Shown one piece after another: positions 51,010 through 60,935 of a stretch of DNA of 64,000 bases. The translations under genes and the position numbers were made by a program. The DNA is taken from NCBI GenBank assembly GCA_003161435.1, contig PMOS01000044.1:36824-100823 (forward strand), read 5' to 3'. The notes below the pieces were generated by a model. The model saw only the letters and a list, made by a program, of their open reading frames with translations, had not been told where the DNA came from and searched no databases. This stretch comes from Vulcanimicrobiota bacterium (GTDB lineage: Bacteria; Vulcanimicrobiota; Vulcanimicrobiia; Vulcanimicrobiales; Vulcanimicrobiaceae). The number at the start of each line of letters is the position of its first letter. The stretch's first letter is position 1.

Positions 51010-54000
51010 TTATGCTGGAACCGGTCGCTGCGTCGAGAGAGCACGAAGAACTGCCTCTCGTTCCGTCTCCAGTTCGACATCCGCCGGCCGGTGTAATGCG
51101 GCTTCGAAATCGGTCGGCGACAGGTCGGCCATCGACGAGAGCACGCGCTGCAGTGCGTCGCGATACGCGCCGAAGTCCGCGATGATGACGCCGTCGTTCA
51201 TGAGCGTCGTGCCGATCAGCATCGTGATGACACTCCATGGTGCCACCGTTACCAACTTCGCGCGCGCCAGCACGGCCGACGCCGCGGACAGGTCATCCGG
51301 ACTCACCGTCCCGACGACCCGCAACCCCGTGCCCTCGGCCGTCTCGTGCGACCGATCACGACGCAGCGCATCGACTAGCCCCTTGAGCGCCGCACGCGAT
51401 GACGGCGTTTCAAGATCTTCCCGCTCCAACGTCGCGCCCGGCAACCGCAGCTTGATGAACAGCCGGTCTACCAGCTCGTTCAACACTTCGCCGTAACGCC
51501 GCACCTGCGCCGTGCCGTCGACCGTCCCCGCTCTGTCCGGGAACAGCGCGCGCAGCACCATAAGGTGGCCGATCACTCCCTCGAAGCGTGCCTCCTCCAG
51601 ATACCGCACAGTCCAGTCCACCCGGCCCGCCGGTAACGCGAGCGACAGATGCGCCGGCAACTCCACCGCATCTTCGACCCCCGGAGCCAGCCGCGGCTGC
51701 TCCGCAACCGGCGCCGCTTCGCGGGTACCGTTCCGGCGCACCGGCGTCGCCGGCGGCAACTCCAGATACTCCTCGCCCGCCGGCAACGCACGCGGCGAAT
51801 ACGCAGGCCGAGCCGTTCCAGCCGCCGCATCGAGCACCGAGAACGGCAGCATCGGATCCACGATCGGCAGCGCCGGCGCCGAGCGCACGCGCAGCGACTC
51901 CGCCTTTACAACCATCTCCGGCGTCTCGTCCCACAATACATACGCCTGCGTGTCGATCACCGAGTCCGCCGGCAGCGGCGTGTTCACGATCGCGCGCAGC
52001 CGCACCACGACCTCCACGCCCGCACCGACGTCGCCCAGCGTCAGCCCATTGGCCGCCAGCAGCGGCGAGGTGCCCGCGAAGTCGAGCAAGCCCACGTCGT
52101 TGACCGTCGTGCTACCCGGCGCATAAACGCTGTTCGTCGGCGTGTCGAGCCGCACGTTGAGCCGCTTCGCGGAGCCGTCGCCCACGTTGCGCAGCGACAG
52201 CGTATAAGTGATGTCATCGCCCGCGTCCACCGCGTCGGCCGGGATCGAAATCAGCGTCGCACCGTCGGCGAACGACGCCTCGGCGTGCGTCGCGAGTTGC
52301 ATCTGGTCGAGCGAGAACGGCACCACGTTCATCCCGCTCACCCGCGCGCCGACGTCGAGCGTGTCGTTGAGCCCGATCGCGCCGACCAGCCGCAGGTGCA
52401 GCGTCGCCTCGCGTGTGTCTTGCGCGGGGACCTCGCCGAACGTCACGGTCTGTCCGTCGCGCGATCCACCCTCGACGCTCTCGAGCCGCAGCTCTTCGGG
52501 CAGTTGCAGCCGCACGCGCACGTCGCGGCCGCGATCCGTCCCCTCGTTGTGCAGCGTCAGCCGGCAAGCCGTCGTGCGGTTCGGACGCAGCACGTCGTTG
52601 CTCTCGAGCGCCAGCTTCGACGTCCCCGCCGAGAAGCGCGGCCGCGACGCGATCACGTTAACCGCAGCACCCAAGTCGATCGGTTCGAGCTGCGCGGTGC
52701 GCAGCGTCGCGCGGATCCGCAGCTGCGTCTGATCGTCCATCGTCGGCGCGACGCGCGCTTCGAGCCGCAGCACGCGGCGCACGTTGGGATCCAGATCGTT
52801 CAAGTGCACGGCGCCGTCGTCGCCGATCGTCAGCTCGGCGTCGCGCTCAGTGACCTTGAGGCCCTCGAGCCCGTCGTCGGCATCCAGGTGCAGGCGCACG
52901 TCACCGGCGACGTCGGTGCCCATGTTCTCCAGCCGCACCGAGAACGCGGCGCGATCGCCGGGCTCCAGGCGTTTGGACGTCTCGCGCTCGATCGTGTTGA
53001 ACGCGTTCGGGAAGGCCGGACGCGAACGCACGGTCAGCGCCCGGTCGAACGCGCGGTCACCCTTGGACCAGTCGACTTCGGCGCCCAGCGCGATCTCGTG
53101 ACCGTCGGCGACCGGCGTGCGCACGACCGCGGCCAGGGACACTTCGACCGAGCGGCCCGGCTCGACGCTGCCGATCTCGAACATCCCGGGGTCGCGCTCG
53201 CGGTCGACGCCGGGCGCGCCGTCGATCGAACGCGAGCCCGACGTGTACGTCAGCTCGTCGGGCAGCTTGATCTTCACCTTGACGGCCTTGGCGCGCGCTG
53301 ACCCGATGTTGCGCGCGCGCACGATCAACTTCATGCGCTGGCCGGGGACGACGTCGTCGTCGCACTCGGCGTGAAAGCTCGTGTCGTCGCCGGCGAACGA
53401 TGCCTTCGACGGCACCTTTAGCGTCACGGGCGCGAGCGCGAACTCGGGCAGCTCCTGCGTGCAGATCGACGCCTGCGCCAACACGGGCGACGCGTCGTCG
53501 AGCGTTTGGTCGATGCGCACGCGGTAGCCGACGTCGAGCGTCGCGCCGGGGCCGAGCGTCGGGGCGACGATCGACGGGCGCGCGAGTCCGAACGGCTCGG
53601 TTTCCGACAAACCTTCGGGCGTGCGGCCGTCGATGCGCGCGCTCTGCTCGACGTACGTCGTGTTGGCGGGGACTGGCAGCAAGACGATGACGTCATGCGC
53701 GCTGCTTTGGCCCGAGTTGTGGACCTGCGCGCGCAGTTGCAGCTCGGCGCCGGGGATGAGCTCGCGCACGGCGGTCAGCGACAGCTTCGTGGCGGGGTTC
53801 TGCAGCGCGGGACGGCTGCGCACGACGAGCCGCACGATGTTCGAGCCGATCACCGGCACTTCGAACGATGCGATCGCGGCTTGAATCGCGATCTGCGTGC
53901 CGTTCTCGATCGTCGGCGCGACGCTGTACGCGAGCGAGATCCGGCGCTCGCCGCCGGCCGGTACGTCGCCGATGTTTGCGCCCGAGCCTTGCAGCAGCGA

Positions 54001-54252
54001 GGTCAGCCCGCCGTGCTCGTCGATCGGCGTCTCGTCGATACGCGCGGTACCGACCAGGTACGTCAGCCCTTCGGGCAACCGGAAGCGAACACGGAAGCCG
54101 GTCGCCGTCCCGCCGCCCAGGTTACGGAACGTGAAGTTGGCATGGACGGTGATCCCCGGCTCGACCGCGCGGCCAGGCGAAACCTGGAGCGTGCGTAGCC
54201 CCTCCGGCAGCGGCGCGGTGCCTGGCGCGAAGACATCCGAGAGCGTACGCAT
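51010..54252 (-). CDS. Large protein of tandem DUF11/CARDB-like Ig repeats with helical C-terminus
   Basis: A 1080-residue protein. Residues about 25-780 hold six to seven repeats of about 120 residues with the DUF11 pattern: 'FRNLGGGTATGFRVRFRLPEGL', 'ARNIGSARAKAVKVKIKLPDEL', 'LRNVGDGSAKRLNVRLDTP'. About 860-1080 is predominantly helical ('VIGHLMVLRALFPDRAG'). DUF11 repeats are normally extracellular, but no signal peptide is visible at 'MRTLSDVFAPGTAPLPEG', and the partner protein is membrane-anchored; localisation is therefore unclear. Confidence 0.75.
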   Translation of the reverse strand: MRTLSDVFAPGTAPLPEGLRTLQVSPGRAVEPGITVHANFTFRNLGGGTATGFRVRFRLPEGLTYLVGTARIDETPIDEHGGLTSLLQGSGANIGDVPAGGERRISLAYSVAPTIENGTQIAIQAAIASFEVPVIGSNIVRLVVRSRPALQNPATKLSLTAVRELIPGAELQLRAQVHNSGQSSAHDVIVLLPVPANTTYVEQSARIDGRTPEGLSETEPFGLARPSIVAPTLGPGATLDVGYRVRIDQTLDDASPVLAQASICTQELPEFALAPVTLKVPSKASFAGDDTSFHAECDDDVVPGQRMKLIVRARNIGSARAKAVKVKIKLPDELTYTSGSRSIDGAPGVDRERDPGMFEIGSVEPGRSVEVSLAAVVRTPVADGHEIALGAEVDWSKGDRAFDRALTVRSRPAFPNAFNTIERETSKRLEPGDRAAFSVRLENMGTDVAGDVRLHLDADDGLEGLKVTERDAELTIGDDGAVHLNDLDPNVRRVLRLEARVAPTMDDQTQLRIRATLRTAQLEPIDLGAAVNVIASRPRFSAGTSKLALESNDVLRPNRTTACRLTLHNEGTDRGRDVRVRLQLPEELRLESVEGGSRDGQTVTFGEVPAQDTREATLHLRLVGAIGLNDTLDVGARVSGMNVVPFSLDQMQLATHAEASFADGATLISIPADAVDAGDDITYTLSLRNVGDGSAKRLNVRLDTPTNSVYAPGSTTVNDVGLLDFAGTSPLLAANGLTLGDVGAGVEVVVRLRAIVNTPLPADSVIDTQAYVLWDETPEMVVKAESLRVRSAPALPIVDPMLPFSVLDAAAGTARPAYSPRALPAGEEYLELPPATPVRRNGTREAAPVAEQPRLAPGVEDAVELPAHLSLALPAGRVDWTVRYLEEARFEGVIGHLMVLRALFPDRAGTVDGTAQVRRYGEVLNELVDRLFIKLRLPGATLEREDLETPSSRAALKGLVDALRRDRSHETAEGTGLRVVGTVSPDDLSAASAVLARAKLVTVAPWSVITMLIGTTLMNDGVIIADFGAYRDALQRVLSSMADLSPTDFEAALHRPADVELETEREAVLRALSTQRPVPA

Positions 54253-54467
54253 TTGCCGTAACGGTGCGAAGTCGACCGTCCCGGCCCCTGCCGACTTTTG
54301 CCCCGCGCGTACGCCTGTCGGCCTGAGCCTGGCGAAGGGCGACGGTCCTGGCGTCGGCTTGGGTTGTGTCCTTCGACGGAGCTCAGGACTACAACGCGTA
54401 CGGCGCGGCCATCCTTCGACGAGCCCAGGATGACACGCAGCGCGGGCGTGGGGGGCCTTTTCTTCGA
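54253..54467. repeat. Intergenic region with dispersed repeats between divergent genes
   Basis: Holds at least three repeat copies: GTCGGCCTGAGCCTGGCGAAGG (54318 region), TCCTTCGACGGAGCTCAGGA (54370 region, inverted) and TCCTTCGACGAGCCCAGGATGAC (54413 region, inverted). The frame of the helicase is open through them, but they are unlikely to be coding. Confidence 0.65.
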
Positions 54468-57400
54468 ATGACGGTGGTGATGGCGCTTTGCGGGGAGGTC
54501 GACGGCGTTACGTTGAGCCGGCATTTTTCCCAGAACGCGCTTCGCAGGGGCAAGGACTATGCGGACACGGGGCGGATCGTCGGCGTCGAGATTTCGGACG
54601 ATGGTCACGATGTCACCGCGAGCGCGCACGGGACCTCGCGTACTCCCTACCGCGTCTCGATTCAGATCTCGCACCCGCGCGATCGCCGTATGCTCATCAC
54701 CTCGTGGTGCACGTGCCCCGTCGGGAGCGACTGCAAGCACGTCGCTGGCGCGCTGTACCTTGCGCTTGTCGAGAGCGCCGAAGGCAAAGAGGAATCGGCC
54801 CGCCGCCAAGACATGCTGCGGTGGCTTACCGATCTCGACCGCGTAGCCCCCGCTCGCTCTGAACCCAAGGAGCATTTGGTCTATTCGCTCTCCGCGGCGA
54901 GGAACCGCGAGCTCGCCGTCGTCATCGTTCGGCGTCAAAACCGCGACGGAAAGTTCACGAACTTCGAACCCTACCCGGTCGAGCGGATCGCGCTCGCCGA
55001 GGCGCGGATGATCCAGCCCGACGATGTCACCGTCGCCATGCTGCTTACCGGCGATGCCTTCAAGAGCGGGCGCTTCCGCGCCGACCTCTTCGCGAATGCA
55101 GTCGAGGTTATGTTGCGAACGGGTCGCGCTTTGTGGGAAATTCGCGTTGCGCTGCGGCGCGGGCCGACCCGCGCCGGTACGATCGCCTGGTACCTCGATG
55201 CCGACGGATTGCAGCGCCCCGAGATCCGCGTCGATGGCGCGGCCGCGACCTTCGTGCTCGTGCGCGGCCCGTGGTACGTCGATACGGCGACCGGCGAGAT
55301 GGGCGAGCTCGACGTCGGCATCGACGCGAAGCTCGCGGAACTCCTGCTTTCGGCGCCGCCGTTGCATGACGCGGAAACCGCAAGCGTCGCCGCCACGCTC
55401 GAGCGGCTGCGGCTCCCCGCGCCGGCCACGTCGGTTCCCATTCGTACGCTCGAAGAACCGCCGCGCCCCACGCTGCGCCTGGAACAGCGCAGATATCGCG
55501 AGCCGCGCGGTTATCCGTATCGCGAGCGCGGGGACGTGCGCACCGTCTCCGTCGCGCAGCTCGCCTTCCAATATGGGACGCACGAGGCGCCGCCGCATTC
55601 GCGCGACGAAGACTTCCGCGACGTCGTCGATGGCGCGCTCGTCGTTCGGCGGCGCGACCGCGCGGCGGAACAGGCCTTCATCGCGCGGCTGCGTGACTGC
55701 GGACTGCAGCGCTTCAACGGCGCGTACGCTGACCAAATCGGCGCCGACGCCGGCACGTTTTCCATGTTCGAAAGAACCGGCACCGAAAAGCATGCCGTGA
55801 GTCCCTGGGCGGCGTTCGTGCTGTTCGAGGTCCCGCGGCTGCGCGACGAGGGCTGGGAGGTCGAGATCGACGACGGCTTTCCGCGCGTCGTGCTGGCCGA
55901 CCAGCCGGTCACGATCGGTCTTTCCGACTCAGGGATCGCTACCGCGTTCGACGTCGACGTCTCCATCGACGTCGAAGGCGAGCACGTGGCTCTCGTGCCG
56001 CTGCTCATCGAAGCGCTGCGCAATTCGCCGAACCTGTTGCACAGCGGAGCGGATCTGGTCGTGGTCGGCGCCCTTTCCGACGGACGCCAGTTGGCGGTCC
56101 CGGCGGAGCGGCTGCGGACGATCGTCAACGCGCTTATCGAGATCTTTAGCGCCGAGCCCAGCAGCACGAACGTCTCGCTCGTTCGCGCGCTCTCGCTGAC
56201 CAGCCTCGACAGCAATGTTCGGGTTGCGGGTAAGGCGATGGAGCGGGTGCGTGACGCGGCCCGCGCGTTGCAGGGCGGCGACGCGGCGGACGTTCCGGTT
56301 CCGAAATCATTGCGCGCCGAGCTGCGGCCGTATCAGCACGACGGCCTGCGTTGGCTGCAGCGGCTGCGCGCATTCGGCTTCGGCGGCATCCTAGCCGACT
56401 CGATGGGCTTGGGCAAGACCGTTCAGACGTTGGCGCACCTCTTGACCGAACAGGAGGCAGGGCGGCTCGACCGTCCTGCACTCGTCATCGCGCCGACCAG
56501 CGTAGTCCCGAACTGGCTCGCCGAAGTGCAGCGGTTCGCTCCTTCGTTGCGCACCGTCGTTCTGCACGGCGCCGATCGCGCGGTGCGCCACCCCGAGATC
56601 GCCCAAGCGCACCTGGTCGTGACGAGCTACGCATTGCTCCTTCGGGATCAAGACGTGCTGCTGCGCCAACCTTGGCACGTCGCCGTCCTCGACGAGGCAC
56701 AGAACATCAAGAACCCCGATGCGAAGACGACGCAGATCGCGCGACGCCTGGATGCTCGTCAGCGGATCGCGCTCACGGGGACACCGGTCGAGAATCATCT
56801 CGGCGAGCTGTGGTCGTTGTTTGCCTACGCGGAACCTGCGGTGCTGGGCGAGCGGAAGGCGTTCAACAGAAACTTTCGCACGCCGATCGAACGCGAGCAG
56901 GATGCGTCGCGCAGCTACGTCTTGGGCGCTCGCATCGCACCGTTCGTCTTGCGCCGCGCCAAGCAGGACGTCGCGCGCGATCTGCCGCCGAAGACCGAGA
57001 TCCTCCGGACCGTAGCGTTGGGGCCGGCCCAGCGCGACTTCTACGAGACGATCCGGGCTGCGATGCATTCGCGTGTTCAGAGCGCAATAGCCGAGCGCGG
57101 ACTTGCGCGCAGCAGCATCGTGGTGCTCGACGCGTTGCTCAAGCTCCGGCAGGCCTGTTGCGATCCGCGGCTGGTCAAGGCGGGGGGCGGTTCGATCGGC
57201 GCCGGCGCGAAGATCGGCGCACTCATGGCGATGCTGGACGAGCTGATCGAGGACGGGCGCCGTATCTTGCTCTTCTCCCAGTTCACCAGCATGCTCGCGC
57301 TGATCGAGGACGAGCTGCAGAGCAAAGAGATTCCGTATGTCACCCTGACGGGCACGACGAAGGACCGAGCGAAGCCCGTGCGCCGGTTCCAGGACGGCGA

Positions 57401-57704
57401 GGTTCCGGTGTTCCTCATCAGCCTCAAGGCGGGTGGAACCGGCCTCAATCTCACCGCCGCCGACACCGTGATCCACTACGATCCGTGGTGGAATCCCGCC
57501 GTCGAGCAACAGGCAACGGACCGTGCGCACCGGATCGGCCAACAGAAACCCGTCTTCGTCTACAAGCTGATCTGCGAGCAGACGATCGAGGAGCGCATCC
57601 TCGACCTCCAAGCGCGCAAAGGCGCGCTCGCATCCGCCCTGCTAGACGGCCGGCGCTCCGCCGTCCCGCTCGACGCCGAAGAAATCGCCCACCTCTTCGA
57701 GTAG
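54468..57704 (+). CDS. SWIM zinc-finger SNF2-family helicase
   Basis: About 1078 residues from ATG 54468 (ATG 54480 possible). The N-terminal SWIM zinc finger 'WCTCPVGSDCKHVAG' (CxC…CxH) is followed by a 500-residue middle region, then the SNF2 motor: 'DSMGLGKTVQTLAHLL' (Walker A), 'VLDEAQNIKNP' (DEAQ box), 'LTGTPVENHLGELWSL', 'LISLKAGGTGLNLTAAD' and 'ATDRAHRIGQQKPVFVY'. A widespread chromosomal ATPase of the SWIM-SNF2 type with unclear role in DNA or transcription remodelling. It is unrelated to the defence-operon helicase in its accessory domains. Confidence 0.92.
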   Translation: MTVVMALCGEVDGVTLSRHFSQNALRRGKDYADTGRIVGVEISDDGHDVTASAHGTSRTPYRVSIQISHPRDRRMLITSWCTCPVGSDCKHVAGALYLALVESAEGKEESARRQDMLRWLTDLDRVAPARSEPKEHLVYSLSAARNRELAVVIVRRQNRDGKFTNFEPYPVERIALAEARMIQPDDVTVAMLLTGDAFKSGRFRADLFANAVEVMLRTGRALWEIRVALRRGPTRAGTIAWYLDADGLQRPEIRVDGAAATFVLVRGPWYVDTATGEMGELDVGIDAKLAELLLSAPPLHDAETASVAATLERLRLPAPATSVPIRTLEEPPRPTLRLEQRRYREPRGYPYRERGDVRTVSVAQLAFQYGTHEAPPHSRDEDFRDVVDGALVVRRRDRAAEQAFIARLRDCGLQRFNGAYADQIGADAGTFSMFERTGTEKHAVSPWAAFVLFEVPRLRDEGWEVEIDDGFPRVVLADQPVTIGLSDSGIATAFDVDVSIDVEGEHVALVPLLIEALRNSPNLLHSGADLVVVGALSDGRQLAVPAERLRTIVNALIEIFSAEPSSTNVSLVRALSLTSLDSNVRVAGKAMERVRDAARALQGGDAADVPVPKSLRAELRPYQHDGLRWLQRLRAFGFGGILADSMGLGKTVQTLAHLLTEQEAGRLDRPALVIAPTSVVPNWLAEVQRFAPSLRTVVLHGADRAVRHPEIAQAHLVVTSYALLLRDQDVLLRQPWHVAVLDEAQNIKNPDAKTTQIARRLDARQRIALTGTPVENHLGELWSLFAYAEPAVLGERKAFNRNFRTPIEREQDASRSYVLGARIAPFVLRRAKQDVARDLPPKTEILRTVALGPAQRDFYETIRAAMHSRVQSAIAERGLARSSIVVLDALLKLRQACCDPRLVKAGGGSIGAGAKIGALMAMLDELIEDGRRILLFSQFTSMLALIEDELQSKEIPYVTLTGTTKDRAKPVRRFQDGEVPVFLISLKAGGTGLNLTAADTVIHYDPWWNPAVEQQATDRAHRIGQQKPVFVYKLICEQTIEERILDLQARKGALASALLDGRRSAVPLDAEEIAHLFE

Positions 57705-57914
57705 CAACCGCGTCCCCGTCGGCCCTGGGGTCGCGACCTTTCGACGAGCTCAAGGTCGCGGGTGGCGAGGTGCGGTTGCGGTACGGTCGCCGCCCTTCGA
57801 CGGGCTCAGGGTGACAAGATCTCATTCGATGGGAGGGATTGTCGCGATTGGGCAGGCCCGCGGGTAACCGCCCGGTAAGATGGTCCCTAACGTACGTTTC
57901 TTGGAGGGTCGTCC
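57705..57914. repeat. Intergenic dispersed repeats
   Basis: Two inverted copies: CCTTTCGACGAGCTCAAGG (57737 region) and CGCCCTTCGACGGGCTCAGGGTGAC (57791-57815). The rest is the leader of the following lipoprotein gene. Confidence 0.7.
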
Positions 57915-59291
57915 ATGAGGGTCGAGCGTTTTCTCATACCCGCGGTTGCTTTGGCATTCGTCGCCCTCGGGGTCGGCTGCGGAAACAACAGCTCGACGAC
58001 GCCCCCTGCGACGACAACGGTCATACCAACCTCCACGACGGTCGCCATCGGACCCGCCGCGGTAACCGCGGTTGTCCTTGCCGGAACCGTCGACGCGTCG
58101 ATCCTCTTTCCGGCTGCCGCTACCGGCAGCGGGACGCTGACCGTCGTTGGTTCGGGATCGCTCCCGTCGGGCGCTCCTACCCTGAGCGTTGCGCGAAGCG
58201 CGGCTTCGAACGCCCAAAGACAACCCGCAACGACGGTTTCGGCATCGAGTCCCAGCGCGACGCTCTTGGCGTACCTCGGATTCACGCCGAGCGCGACCTT
58301 CACGTTCGCGTCCTTCCCGACGTTCACGCTGACGCTACCGTCGAGCGTTTCGACCGCCGGCGAGAGCTTCTACATTGCGTTCCTGGCGCCGGGCGCATCT
58401 GCGTGGGTCGAGCCGGCCGCCGGCCCGGCCGCGGTCAGCGGCCAGACGCTGACGTTCAATGCCGACACCGTTCCCTCGGTGACGTTCCCGATCACGCTGA
58501 CCGCCGGACAAACCTACGGCTTTGCGCTGTACGAGGTGGCATCGAGCGCATCACCCAGCCCGACTCCCACGGCGAGCCCAACCGCCACGCCGACGCCGGC
58601 CGCCACCGCAAGCCCGACGGCAACGCCGACTCCCGCCGGTACCGCGAGTCCGACGCCAACGCCCACCCCGAGACCCACCGCAACGCCCACGCCGAGTTCG
58701 ACTCCATCGCCCACCCCGAGGCCCACCGCAACGCCCACGCCTAGTCCGACTCCATCGCCCACCGCGACGCCATCGTCGGCGCCTGCGCCGACTTGGATCT
58801 TAGGCGGAGCGAAGGCGACATTGAATCTCACCGCCGGCACGACACCGGCGCTGATCTCGCTGAGCGCGTATAACAGCATCAGCTTGAGCGCGCAGTTCGC
58901 CGCGCCGAACATCAGCGGTTCGCTGGCTTTCTCGGATGCGCTCAACAACGGCGACGTCACGCCCAACACGCTTCCGGCCGACAACGCGACGGCGGGATTC
59001 ACGCCGATCGTCTACCTCTCGATCTACAACGGATCGACGGCGACCATAAGCTTCGGGACGGCGTTCCCGCATTTGAGCTTGACCGATCTCAACGGGTTCG
59101 GCGGGGCAACCGTCTGCGAGTTCGACGTCTACAGCCGTAACGGCGGGAACTCCGCGCTGCTCTGGCATTCGATCGGACAGTTCGGCACAACCTCCGGCAC
59201 GACCGTGACCATCGGTCCGGGCACGCTTCCGCCGAACAACAGCGTCGACTTTCAACCCGGTCAGCAAGTCACCGCCGTCGCCTGCCATTGA
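57915..59291 (+). CDS. Stalked lipoprotein
   Basis: A 458-residue protein; ATG 57915 with GGAGG about 10 nt upstream. Signal peptide with lipobox '[10 protein letters not shown]'. A beta-rich domain (about 35-210), a long Pro/Thr/Ser stalk of 'PSPTPTAS'-type repeats (about 212-292), and a C-terminal beta domain ('[20 protein letters not shown]'). Same two-domain stalk plan as the lipoprotein at 11816; the N-terminal domains also share the order 'PGA/APGA…WVEP…[12 protein letters not shown]'. No enzymatic motif seen. Confidence 0.7.
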   Translation: MRVERFLIPAVALAFVALGVGCGNNSSTTPPATTTVIPTSTTVAIGPAAVTAVVLAGTVDASILFPAAATGSGTLTVVGSGSLPSGAPTLSVARSAASNAQRQPATTVSASSPSATLLAYLGFTPSATFTFASFPTFTLTLPSSVSTAGESFYIAFLAPGASAWVEPAAGPAAVSGQTLTFNADTVPSVTFPITLTAGQTYGFALYEVASSASPSPTPTASPTATPTPAATASPTATPTPAGTASPTPTPTPRPTATPTPSSTPSPTPRPTATPTPSPTPSPTATPSSAPAPTWILGGAKATLNLTAGTTPALISLSAYNSISLSAQFAAPNISGSLAFSDALNNGDVTPNTLPADNATAGFTPIVYLSIYNGSTATISFGTAFPHLSLTDLNGFGGATVCEFDVYSRNGGNSALLWHSIGQFGTTSGTTVTIGPGTLPPNNSVDFQPGQQVTAVACH

Positions 59292-59430
59292 CGCAAGCGT
59301 TCAAAGAAATCGGTAGGAGGGCGTCGCGGCGTCCTCCTACCGGTGACTCGGGCCGAGTCGGCGCGCACGCCGTTCTTGCAGATCGGGTCGCACGAAGGGG
59401 CCGTGACGGCGGCGCGGTACCCCAAGTGGC

Positions 59431-59739
59431 ATGAGCGTCAAACTGACCGTCGTTTACGACAACCCGAAAGACCCCGCGGAGTTCGAGGAACAGTACAAGA
59501 GCGTGCACATCCCGCTGGCGATGAAGATCCCCAACGTGACGCGCGCCGAGCTGGCCAAGGTGTTCCCGAAAGAGGACGGTAGCCCGACGCCGGCCTACCG
59601 CACCGCCGACTTGTACTTCGACTCGTACGATATCGCGTGCGCCGCAGCCGGCAGCCCCGAAGGCCAAGCCGCAATCAAAGATGCCGTGCGCATCGGCACC
59701 GGCGGCGTGAAGTTCTTGCTCTCCGACATCGAGAGCTAA
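59431..59739 (+). CDS. EthD-family protein
   Basis: A 102-residue dimeric alpha/beta-barrel protein: 'VKLTVVYDNPKDPAEFEEQY' with 'HIPLAMKIPNV', the EthD hallmark 'Y…H' entry, and the helix 'SPEGQAAIKDAV'. EthD proteins support monooxygenases or isomerise lactones; no partner is adjacent here. Confidence 0.82.
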   Translation: MSVKLTVVYDNPKDPAEFEEQYKSVHIPLAMKIPNVTRAELAKVFPKEDGSPTPAYRTADLYFDSYDIACAAAGSPEGQAAIKDAVRIGTGGVKFLLSDIES

Positions 59740-59878
59740 GCCGACGTCATCCTGAGCTTGGCGAAGGGTTTACCGCCAACCCCGTGTTCAGCGAGGGCGG
59801 GCACTTCGTCAAGCCTCAGGATGATATCGGCGGATTCGTGCGTTGGACTCCATGGCGCGCTAGCGCCCCGACGCACGA
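59740..59878. repeat. Spacer with dispersed repeat pair
   Basis: GTCATCCTGAGCTTGGCGAAGGG (59747-59769) and an inverted partial copy, CGTCAAGCCTCAGGATGAT (59807-59825), between the convergent EthD and exported-protein genes. Confidence 0.65.
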
Positions 59879-60376
59879 TCAAAAGTTCAGCGGGATCGTT
59901 TTCTGCTCACCGGGTGTGAAGAAGTACGTGTTCGGCGAGATGACGGTCCAGCGAATCTGCACGCTGCGAGCGCTGGGTACGCGACCGGCTCGCGCGGCGG
60001 CGATGCTGCTCTCGGAACCGGCGGGTGACGCGCCGACCGACTCGACGCCCGACGGCGACTCCGACGAGACAAGGGCCTCGCGGAGATGGATCCAGACGGC
60101 GCTTTGAGCGGGGACGCTCAGCGCATACTTGCATACGCCTTCGGCGTCGTTCTCCGGGTGCGTCTCGGCGATGAGGTGGTTGTCGTTCGCGTCGCGCGCC
60201 TCGACGACGAGCTCGCTGCAACGCGGGCTTCTCATCCCGGCCGGTGCGGCCGCGATCGTGATCGGGCCTTGAGCGGTAGCCAGCTCGCGGGCCGAGACGC
60301 TCTGGGCGCGGGCGAACATCGTGAGCGCCGCGATCGCGGCGGCTGCGAGGACGATTCGGATCATCAGTGAGCCCAT
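59879..60376 (-). CDS. Exported protein of unknown function
   Basis: A 165-residue protein from ATG 60376 (GGAGG about 8 nt upstream; the frame is open to 60391). Signal peptide 'IRIVLAAAAIAALTMFARAQS'-like (first 30 residues). The mature part has two cysteines ('SPRCSELV', 'GVCKYAL') and a beta pattern. A similar layout is seen in the protein at 34196, but similarity is too weak to call paralogues. Confidence 0.6.
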   Translation of the reverse strand: MGSLMIRIVLAAAAIAALTMFARAQSVSARELATAQGPITIAAAPAGMRSPRCSELVVEARDANDNHLIAETHPENDAEGVCKYALSVPAQSAVWIHLREALVSSESPSGVESVGASPAGSESSIAAARAGRVPSARSVQIRWTVISPNTYFFTPGEQKTIPLNF

Positions 60377-60526
60377 CGGGACAGCCTCCATGTGATCAAA
60401 ACCTACCCGAAATGCGCCTCGACGACGCGGCCGGCACCCCGTTCCTACCGAGTCGGGCAGGTGCGGCTGACCCCCTTCGATCGTGGGGGTCCTGGGGCTG
60501 AGTCAGCGTGGTACCTGGCACTGACC

Positions 60527-60562
60527 TTGACAGTCTGGAGGTAATTATCTATTTTATAGACA
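60527..60562 (+). promoter_or_regulatory. Promoter with palindromic PadR-type operator
   Basis: TTGACA (60527-60532), 17-nt spacer, TATTTT (60550-60555). The near-perfect inverted repeat TATCTAT-TTT-ATAGACA (60546-60562) covers the -10, as expected for autorepression by the PadR protein encoded 40 nt downstream. Confidence 0.75.
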
Positions 60563-60602
60563 ATATACGGTCGACGCGGTTGCTTCAGGAGACACGGCGC
60601 AG

Positions 60603-60935
60603 ATGGCTAAGGGCGAATACCTAGGGGAGTTCGAGCAGATCGTTCTGTTGGCGTTGCTCCGGCTCTCCGACGCTCCGTACGGCGCGTCGATCCGCGCCGA
60701 GATCGAATCGATCACCGGCCGGTCGTCCGCGATCGGCGCCGTGCACGCGACGCTCGAACGGCTCGAGCGGAAAGGCTTGGTTTCTTCGTGGATCGGAGCG
60801 CCGACCGCCGAACGCGGTGGGAAGGCGAAGCGCCACTTCAAGATCGAGGCAGCGGGCGTCGCGGCCCTACGGCAGGCGCGCACGACGTTGGAGCGGCTGC
60901 ACGCCGGCCTCTCTTTGTACACCAGGTTCGCATGA
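60603..60935 (+). CDS. PadR-family transcriptional regulator
   Basis: A 110-residue winged-helix protein: 'EFEQIVLLALLRLSDAPYGASI', 'GAVHATLERLERKGLVSSW', 'KAKRHFKIEAAGVAAL'. It is of the short PadR type that controls a linked membrane gene; the next gene overlaps its stop (ATGA). A palindrome in its own promoter is the likely target. Confidence 0.92.
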   Translation: MAKGEYLGEFEQIVLLALLRLSDAPYGASIRAEIESITGRSSAIGAVHATLERLERKGLVSSWIGAPTAERGGKAKRHFKIEAAGVAALRQARTTLERLHAGLSLYTRFA

